A stretch of DNA of 64,000 nt, taken from contig JAWQFJ010001191.1 of assembly GCA_034096865.1 (NCBI GenBank), forward strand, positions 1 to 64,000. Reading direction: 5' to 3'. Below are positions 55,221 through 64,000 of this stretch, in pieces. The notes beneath the pieces were generated by a model that was not told where the DNA came from, searched no databases, and saw only the letters and a program-made list of their open reading frames with translations. The position numbers were made by a program, and so were the translations under genes. Numbering within the stretch: the first letter of the stretch is position 1; each line of letters starts with the position of its first letter. The stretch is from Theodoxus fluviatilis. Taxonomy: Eukaryota; Mollusca; Gastropoda; Cycloneritida; Neritidae.

Positions 55221-55229
55221 TATCAGGAA

Positions 55230-56450
55230 AGGCTGAGGAACCGTTAGCGTTTGACAAACCATGTTATTCCAGTTGTACGTATTGACTCTTTGTTGAAGCT
55301 GTTCAGTATGTGTGGATGACTGTCGTTCCTGCACCATCCCACAGATCGAAGATGTTGAGTTAATTGCATTGATATAGATTCGAGTCGGATGAAAACTGCT
55401 GGTGTGAAAAAATGTTTTTCGGCTACGTTCCGTCAAAACCAAGCGATATCCTCTCGTACTGTTGACCAAGTCGAAAGTCGAATACCGTATCCCTTGTGCC
55501 AAATTGTGGTTACAGACTGGGGGAAAGGACAGTCACGTACGCTATTCCATAAAAAATAACAACAAGCTATTAGACGCAGATAGCATAAAAGGCAATAGTG
55601 TATGGTATTAGATTTTCGTCCGGGTTGCACCTCGCCTAGCAAGCAGGGCGTTATTGGTGCGTAGCAAGAATAGAACTGAATATGCGTTTCAAGGAAAAGA
55701 CGTACACACGGAGGATTTCTTAATATAGGTTGAATGGCCACTGATGTGACTACAAACAGCTGTGGTTAGATTTTGTAAAAGAGTACAAAATAAAATTTCA
55801 AAATGATTCAAAGAGTACAAAATAAAATTGCAAATTGATTCAAAGAGTACAAAATGAAAATTCAAACTGATTCAGTCACCCCAAAGACCTGTATATATAT
55901 ATATATATATGATCTTTGGTCACCCCAGGTTATTGGAGTGAATGTTGATAGCAGTTAACACTGCAGTATTCATGATAAATGCTGTAGTAGTATTTAGCCT
56001 TTTGAGAAAGGAGTTAGCATCAATGATCAGACAATTCAAAAACAAATTTCATGTTTTTCATGCTTTGTCTCTGTGAGTGTGATAATAGAAAAAGAAATTA
56101 TTAAGATAATAATAAATTGATAGCAGTGAAAAATTAAAACATTATTTTGACAAGTGTGTTATTGTTAAAGTTAAAACAATATTTGTGTAAAATTTTACAA
56201 ATGTTATGTAGGTTGAACATTGATATGAATACAGGTAGATGTATTTGCAAAATTATGACCAAACTAGATGAAATAAAACATAGTCCCATTTGACCCACTT
56301 GCTGATGTTGGGTTTAGGTAAACAAAGTTATGATACCCTCCTCTCAGGCCATTTCCTGGGTTATGGATGATTTTTCATGGTCACGCTTCATCAGGGAGGT
56401 GTGAAGGCAGAGGGCAGGATATTAGAGATTAATCACCTGTCATCATTTGC
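55230..56450. other. Intergenic sequence with nothing recognised
   Basis: Two or three short direct repeats of AAAGAGTACAAAATAAAATT lie near 55780-55860, and a TA run and TTTGGT hairpin at 55880-55922. There is no coding signal. Confidence 0.4.
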
Positions 56451-56585
56451 CCTCATGGGGAATATGTGTGGTGCACTGACTTTGGACAAGTAGGGTTTAA
56501 TGTTCCTGAAAAGCTCACAGACAGAATCACCACCACTACCCATCCACATAACCACTCACCTCCTGCTTCTATGATTAGTACTATT

Positions 56586-57300
<715 letters not shown>

Positions 57301-57662
57301 CATCCTTACTGCTTGTGAATAATGATAATAATAACTGTGTTGATGAAGGTGACAGTAGCAAAGACAACAGCATGTTGATGATGTTGGTGATGATGATGAT
57401 GACCACGATGACCAGAATGATAATGATCAAGATAATGATTAACAAACTTTGACTTGGAGATTATCTCCTCTAGTTGCCACAAGAAACAATGCCTTCTAGA
57501 TGGTCAGGGTGGCAGTTCTGCCAGAAATATCTAGAGCTGGATCACAGTTCTATTGGAACAAATATTGTTACCATTACGTATTTTATCTTTTCAGATCTGA
57601 TGCTGTCTGTGGGGTCGAAGAGGCGGAGGTGACTATGTAAGACGAGGTGACTGTGAGACAAG

Positions 57663-58824
57663 ATGGCCTCCCACAGGAACATGAGCTCAGTGGATGAGTG
57701 GCAGCCTCTGAACACCGTTGACACTGTTGACAACCTTTGGGATGAAGATGAAACCCCTTTCCCAGGTCATCATGACCTCAACAGGGACAGAAGGGGTCAA
57801 GGCCACTGTGGGAACTGCAGCAGTTGCAAGTGCCGATGCGCTTGTCTGGGGGCATCCCGAACATTCGGGGTCATCACTTCTGTGTTGATCCTGGTCACTA
57901 TGTCGGCGATCGGGGGTGGCCTGGGATACTACAGCCTTGTAGTTCACCAGCCACCGCCTGTCATCGACAAGTCCATCACTGCTTTCTCCATCCCCAAACA
58001 TGAGGGCTATGTCCACTGGGATTCCCTGCAGCTGGCGAGAAAGAACAACATGAGCAGGTTCCACTATCGCCGTCGTCGTCGTGAAGCTGTCCCAAGACCC
58101 CTGATATATCCACAGCTGCAGCACTCCAGTGTAGGATCTGGGAGGAATCAGATTAATATTTCTGACAGTTCCAACTCAAGTGTTCAATGGCATGACACCT
58201 TTGCTCGTGGATCTGCAGCAGACAAGCAACTTAATTTCAGGAACCATGAGGCTCTCTCAAGAAGGTTTGAAATTCCAAAAGTTGGAGATGATTCGGACTA
58301 TGCAAATGATGTGCTACTGGATGAAAGTATGGATGCAGCAAATTATCTCCAGAAACATTCGGTGAAGAAGCGAAATGTGGAAATAGACTGTGGGAACTTT
58401 TGTCAGAGAAACCTCCGGTGGAGGATGCACGTCATCTTTGAAGCCATTGGGGAGGATTTGCCCAATATATTTACACCTGAGCGCCTGCAAACTGTCCATG
58501 AGACAGAGCTGGCCATCATCAGGCATGAAAGCTTTTCCCAGTTTTGCTACAAAGACAATCGGCTACTGAATGATCCTGCCGTAGTGGCACTCAACGGCTG
58601 TGCTCCCCTCAACTCGCTCATGACCTACTTCTACCCCTCCAAGAATGAGAAGGATGAGGTTTTCTACGATGGCCTGGGTAGCAACCTGGGCAACATTGAC
58701 AGTGCACTGAAGTATGCCATGAGCCGGAGTACCTTCTACTACTATGTGGATGACAAGATTAATGGCTCCTATAAACACAGCAAGTTTCTCCGGTCGGAAG
58801 TGCAGTTTGGGTCTCCTCTTGCAG
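57663..58824 (+). CDS. DISP3: Dispatched homolog 3-like RND membrane protein, first visible coding exon (partial)
   Basis: ATG at 57663 is the first in-frame start after a TGA at 57654, and a splice acceptor (TTATCTTTTCAG) at 57594 suggests a non-coding upstream exon. The open frame gives 387 residues up to a GTAAGA donor at 58825, phase 1. The N-terminus has a cysteine cluster (C49, C52, C55, C57, C59, C61) and one membrane helix at about 68-93. The extracellular part has a basic RRRRR at 136-140, which may be a proprotein convertase site. Residues from about 258 match the Dispatched-3 lumenal region: NIFTPERLQTVHE, APLNSLMTYFYP, YYVDDK and LRSEVQFGSPLA. Dispatched-3 proteins belong to the patched/RND sterol-sensing family. 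The sterol-sensing domain and remaining helices lie in later exons not in this window. Confidence 0.85.
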
Positions 58825-59085
58825 GTAAGATTTCATTAATTTTTTTGTTTATTTTTGTGTGGGGGGATTTTTTGTCTTTTCTTTTTTCTTCTTCTTCATT
58901 TTCTTTTATCATCATGATCATCATCATCATTGCTAATACAGTTTTCTCAGCTTATGTGAAGTATTCATCGATTGTCAAAATTTTAGAACATGAAAAATTC
59001 AAGGACAGAAAACAGACCAATTGAAAATACGCATCTGTATACAAGATCTGTTCTTGTTGACCAACAAAATTACAAACATGCCCAT

Positions 59086-60584
59086 TGTCACAAGCAGGTA
59101 TAAGATGTTTAATATTAAACTTCAGGTTCTGGATCGTTTTCTGTCTAGGGGTAAACTGCTCCTACCTACTTGGAACCTTCCATTCCCATTCAAACAATGA
59201 TGAAATACGTCTGTAAATGAGATATGGGAATACCAAAATCAAAATTCAAAGATCTTTAATCATGGATAAGTCAAACATTTACGAATGAAATTGCTGATAC
59301 AATAAACAATGAATCAAATCTAAACAGGATAAGCAAAATAAATCATTCCCCAAAAAATTATAATCAAACTAAGCTGTCTGCCAGACCAACATATAATACT
59401 TAACTGAGCTTCAACATTTTCAGCCAATCAGAGGCGAGTGTGCCCGCGCAGGCACGAGAGCGGAGCACAACTGGAGAGAGGGGGAGAGGGGGTTTTGGAT
59501 ATCCATTGAGGAATTCACTTTCACAACCGATGAAAATGAAATGCCCTGCATGGGAGCAGGCAGGCGGTATTCTTTTCCAAGTAGAGGAAAACGGGGTCCT
59601 GAGACTTGAACTTGGGCTGGCTGTGGTGAAGAGTTCAGGGGATGACCGTAGATGAAGACGCGTAGCTCGGTCCTCCGTGTAGATCATTAGCAGACGATAC
59701 CGCTATGTCTGTCGTGACAGGCAGCGGGACGGCCGTGAGCATATCATGCCATATGGGGAATGTCGGCGCAATGATGGAGGCAGTCTCCGCTCTACAGCAG
59801 GGCTTTTCTCGAACATTGGAGACATTCTGAAGTCATTTGCCAAGGGCAGGGTGACGGTGGCGCATTCTCTGTAGGGGGAGAAACTTGCAAAGGAGAAACT
59901 TGTAATCTTGAGGCTGAGGTTTTCCTCCAGGCGAGAGCGAGTGCAGAATTCCATTCAGCACGCTGGCGATGCGGCGTCACACGTGGAAAACGGCCGGGCA
60001 TTGCTCTGGAACTTTCTGTAGCCAAAACTTCATCCTTTTTCACAGCTCGCACTGCAGGCGATCATACGAACAGGGCGCCCCCTACCATCATGGTCTGTTC
60101 CTGTGAAAAAACTAGAACGGGCACCCCGTATCTCTATACAACACGGGTTTAAATATGACAGCCAAAACCTTCTCGCTGTTTTCGTCCAATCACATCATTA
60201 GAGATGGTCTTGAGTCGCGTTTTCCTCCAACCGACCAATCACTTGTCCGTCTAACCAGTCATTTCTCATTGATCAGTTAATCGAGCCACCTCATTTGTCC
60301 GCCTTCTGAAAAGTTCACTGGGGATTGGTTAATGGTTAAACACAAACCGAGATGTGCTCGATCTCAGATTAAACGTTCTACTAAGTCCATCTCACTGTAG
60401 GAAGGAAAACAAGGTTCACTATCCGGTTTCCCTTCTAAGTTTCCACACACATAGCACACTTCCTGCAATTAATATTGGTCTGGCAGAAATATCTAGGCTA
60501 CACAATGGTTTGGCAGACGATACCCATCCCACTGCATAAAACAACAGCAACCAACACCAAAGGGGAAATATGCGTTTTGTAACA
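59086..60584 (-). mobile_element. 3' LTR of an antisense LTR element (left copy)
   Basis: It starts TGTCACAAGCAGG and ends TTTTGTAACA; read on the minus strand this is TGTTACAAAA...CTTGTGACA. Positions 59086-60399 match 62705-64000 almost throughout; the main differences are a 6-bp TATTAA near 59113 and about 10 bp near 59745. The purine stretch AGGGAGGGAGG (minus strand) next to 60585 is a good polypurine tract, which fixes the orientation as minus. A TATTTAAA lies on the minus strand near 60150. Confidence 0.85.
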
Positions 60585-62704
60585 TACCTCCCTCCCTATG
60601 TGAGAAAAGTTTTATGGCATGACATTTTTCACAATAGGTTCATCAATAATGAATGAAACATAAATACAAGTGGAGACATTTCACTGTCTCCCTAGGAAAT
60701 CACAAACAGGTTACGAAGCCTCCATACCTGCAACAAGCCTAAACTCAAAGGGGTTAATGTGAAAGATTCCTACACAGAATCTCTACAAACGCCAACATCA
60801 CAGACAGGATGTCATCGAGTCACTCGCAAGTGCCAATCACGCAAAACGCCACTGGAACACTCCAGAGGAGATAAACCAACCCAACGCGTCTAAATAACAC
60901 TAGACTCAACACGACTGAGATCCAAACTTCCGAACATGATAATCTCTCTCAAACAGGATATGTTGCAACCCGACATCCTCTCCAGCAACAAGGAAGCCCC
61001 AGGTTATGTAGTCTATTTCACTACTAGGTCAATCGGTACAGAGACAGGCAGTGAGGACTACACAAGCCTCTCTCAACCATACCTGACATTTCCGTCAACC
61101 CGACCACCTCCCAGGGGTGATGCTTCCCTCTTACTGGTCTCGGTCACCCTCGTCTTTTTCTCCTAGAGAGAAAACTAATTGACAGGCTAAAGGTGCTTTT
61201 AAAGCATAAGGAACAACTGATTGCTCTAGTGGAAAAACTAACTGACAAACTAAATGTGCTTTTCCCACCTCTGGGGAAATGGCAATACCTGTGAAGGTCC
61301 AACAGCAAGGAACCATCCATTAGATCTCAAAACTAAGACCCACTACGCTTCTCCATATAGAGACAAACAACGGACTGAGCTCCATGCTCCTTGAAACAAC
61401 CTCTAGATTTAGCATGGCTAAAAGATCCCGTGTTCAGACGGTTACATGTTCGAACTGGACATAGAGGGTCGTGATCCTGGCGAAGGAGAAACCTCATACA
61501 ACTATCATTCATGGCCAAAAACCACAGCTCGCAACTCCTCTCTCGTCTAAGGCGGTCCTCCCAAATCAAGACCGTGAACCATAACGTCTCTCCACCATGG
61601 AGGGATAATCAAACTACCTAAGCATATGGCCACACAGGGCCACACACACAACCAACCCAAAACAACGATACTCGGCAGGCCACTCCGACCTGAACCTACA
61701 TGCCTGGAACACCACGAGCAAGATGTCAGACAACATAGATACCATTATCAGAACAGACTCAACTCCGAGATGTCCTGGCATACTGTCAGACACCACAACA
61801 GCCTTTAACCTCAAAATCATTGGCACTAGCCAACTACTTAAACCATTACACTGGGTCTCCAATCAGAATAGCAACACACGAACTTCCGTCGTTAATGCAA
61901 AAACTGAGACAATAATTTCCTTCCAACTTCTTCTCTGACACCTTCTAACAACTCATTCCAATCTAGATAGGGCATCAGCCACAACGTTGGCTTTGCCTGC
62001 TACGTGGGCCACTACACGTGCCTATCCAACTCCCGCAGACTATCAAAGCCTGTTCACATTCAATCAATCAACCCACAACACACTTTCTACACGTCCACGA
62101 AACACACTCTCTCCGCGCGGCGAGCGCTGGGATACTAACACACGTCAACAGCCTGATAAGAACATCAACGCTGTATCAACACACACATCCTCCTTTCTTC
62201 CACGAAACTAATCAGAGCATCCTGCTTGTCAATTTTCGAAGCCCCTTTACTGACATCCAAGCCATATTTCTCAATGGTTAACTCCAAGTTCTGTTTATAT
62301 AATGACAAGATCTCCAACACTGTCGGCCACTCTCCTCCTTCAGCCATGTTGAAAAGTTGTTAGTTCCACAATCACTAAAGAAAAAATTGGGCTAGACTCC
62401 AAACACTAAATAACTGCGCAATTTCTAGTGGGCTCAATAATGTCAAATCGAGTGACACTAAGTGGCAGATCACGAGAGCAAAGGACAATCAAACAATCAA
62501 CGGGCAGGCCGTGTCATAACAACCATTCACTCACAAGGCATAGTAAATCATGTGAGCAAAGGTGAATCAGAAATGCAGGTCATGTCACAACAATCACTCT
62601 AGGCACAATTTATGCAGGTCAAACCTCTAACTGAAAAATATATAGATTCAGAATTTTATCTATTAGATTTACGTTCTAAATATCCCGAGACTAAGGCCCC
62701 CATT
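60585..62704 (-). mobile_element. Internal region of the LARD-like element, gag and RNase H remnants only
   Basis: On the minus strand a leader of about 360 bp follows the right LTR, then a 60-codon frame (62347-62165, MAEGGEWPTVLEIL...) that could be a truncated gag start. At 62009-61953 the peptide HVAGKANVVADALSR followed by a stop is the typical end of Ty3 RNase H. No reverse transcriptase, protease or integrase motif was found in the 2.1 kb. The element is therefore non-autonomous. A possible primer-binding site begins TGGGGGCCTTAG just inside the right LTR. Confidence 0.7.
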
Positions 62705-64000
62705 TGTCACAAGCAGGTATAAGATGTTTAAACTTCAGGTTCTGGATCGTTTTCTGTCTAGGGGTAAACTGCTCCTACCTACTTGGAACCTTCCATTCCC
62801 ATTCAAACAATGATGAAATACGTCTGTAAATGAGAGATGGGAATACAGAAATCAAAATTCAAAGGTCTTTAATCATGGATAAGTCAAATATTTAAGAGTG
62901 AAATTGCTGATACAATAAACAATGAATTAAATCTAAGCATGATAAGCAAAATAAATCATTCCCCAAAAATATAATCAAACTAAGCTGTCTGCCAGACCAA
63001 CATATAATACTTAACTGAGCTTCGACGTTTTCAGCCAATCAGAGGCGAGTGTGCCCGCGCGGGCACGAGAGCGGAGCACAACTGGAGAGAGGGGGAGAGG
63101 GGTTTTTGGATATCCATTGAGGAATTCACTTTCACAACCGATGAAAATGAAATGCCCTGCATGGGAGCAGGCAGGCGGTATTCTTTTCCAAGTAGAGGAA
63201 AACGGGGTCCTGAGACTTGAACTTGGGCTGGCTGTGGTGAAGAGTTCAGGGGATGACCGTAGATGAAGACGCGTAGCTCGGTCCTCCGTGTAGATCATTA
63301 GCAGACGATACCGCTATGTCTGTCGTGACAGGCGGCGGGACGGCCGTGAGCATATGGGGAATGTCGGCGCAATGATGGAGGCAGTCTCCGCTCTACAGCA
63401 GGGCTTTTCTCGAACATTGGAGAAATTCTGAAGTCATTTGCCGAGGGCAGGGTGACGGTGGCGCATTCTCTGTAGGGGGAGAAACTTGCAAAGGAGAAAC
63501 TTGTAATCTTGAGGCTGAGGTTTTCCTCCAGGCGAGAGCGAGTGCAGAATTCCATTCAGCACGCTGGCGATGCGGCGTCACACGTGGAAAACGGCCGGGC
63601 ATTGCTCTGGAACTTTCTGTAGCCAAAACTTCATCCTTTTTCACAGCTCGCACTGCAGGCGATCATACGAACAGGGCGCCCCCTACCATCATGGTCTGTT
63701 CCTGTGAAAAAACTAGAACGGGCACCCCGTATCTCTATACAACACGGGTTTAAATATGACAGCCAAAACCTTCTCGCTGTTTTCGTCCAATCACATCATT
63801 AGAGATGGTCTTGAGTCGCGTTTTCCTCCAACCGACCAATCACTTGTCTGTCTAACCAGTCATTTCTCATTGATCAGTTAATCGAGCCACCTCATTTGTC
63901 CGCCTTCTGAAAAGTTCACTGGGGATTGGTTAATGGTTAAACACAAACCGAGATGTGCTCGATCTCAGATTAAACGTTCTACTAAGTCCATCTCACTGTA
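62705..64000 (-). mobile_element. 5' LTR of the antisense LTR element (right copy, cut by window end)
   Basis: It is a direct repeat of 59086-60399. About 185 bp should lie beyond the window. High similarity of the LTRs implies a fairly young insertion into the intron after the DISP3-like exon. Confidence 0.85.

Overview
This is a repeat-dense window from an animal nuclear genome. Spliced genes with long introns, tRNA-derived SINEs, Ty3-like LTR elements, piggyBac-type elements and many long microsatellites show it is eukaryotic. The repeat style suggests a mollusc, most likely a gastropod; that is inference, not proof.

Three plus-strand host genes were found. Two are tandem paralogues of the asteroid branch of the XPG/FEN1 nuclease superfamily: gene A (6129-35429, 626 codons) and gene B (40465-49481, 625 codons). 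I assembled both by pairing splice sites. Each has eight coding exons, and corresponding exons have identical length and phase except for one codon in exon 1. Both keep the FEN-type acidic residues. The third is the first visible coding exon (57663-58824) of a Dispatched-3-like RND membrane protein; its remaining exons lie beyond the window. A short minus-strand exon at 51892-51988 looks like the next exon of such a gene, but it lies upstream and inverted.

Layout: 1-120, 3' end of a non-LTR element. 280-1850, nested fold-back repeats and a microsatellite. About 1890-5850, a Ty3-like element lacking reverse transcriptase. 6129-35429, gene A, whose introns hold a LINE end, a degraded Ty3 pol, an internally deleted piggyBac, a piggyBac-type TTAA element filled with a 34-bp minisatellite, a 1.9-kb GGT/AGT array, and five copies of an unclassified ~850-bp repeat packed with AGGTCA half-sites. 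33068-34250, a candidate solo LTR inside gene A. 39490-40147, another candidate solo LTR just upstream of gene B. 40465-49481, gene B with polypurine and ATGG arrays directly after two splice donors. 49.5-57 kb, a LINE fragment, tandem repeats, a ~0.9-kb long inverted repeat and simple repeats. 57595-58824, the DISP3-like exon. 59086 to the window end, an antisense non-autonomous LTR element (LARD-like) with ~1.5-kb LTRs inside the DISP3-like gene.

The most noteworthy items are the exactly conserved exon architecture of the paralogue pair, a near-identical patch in exon 6 that suggests gene conversion, a GC-AG intron in gene A, the AGGTCA/DR0-rich dispersed repeat, the piggyBac-type minisatellite element, and the inverted DISP3-like exon. 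Identities were judged by eye from motifs; no database search was run.
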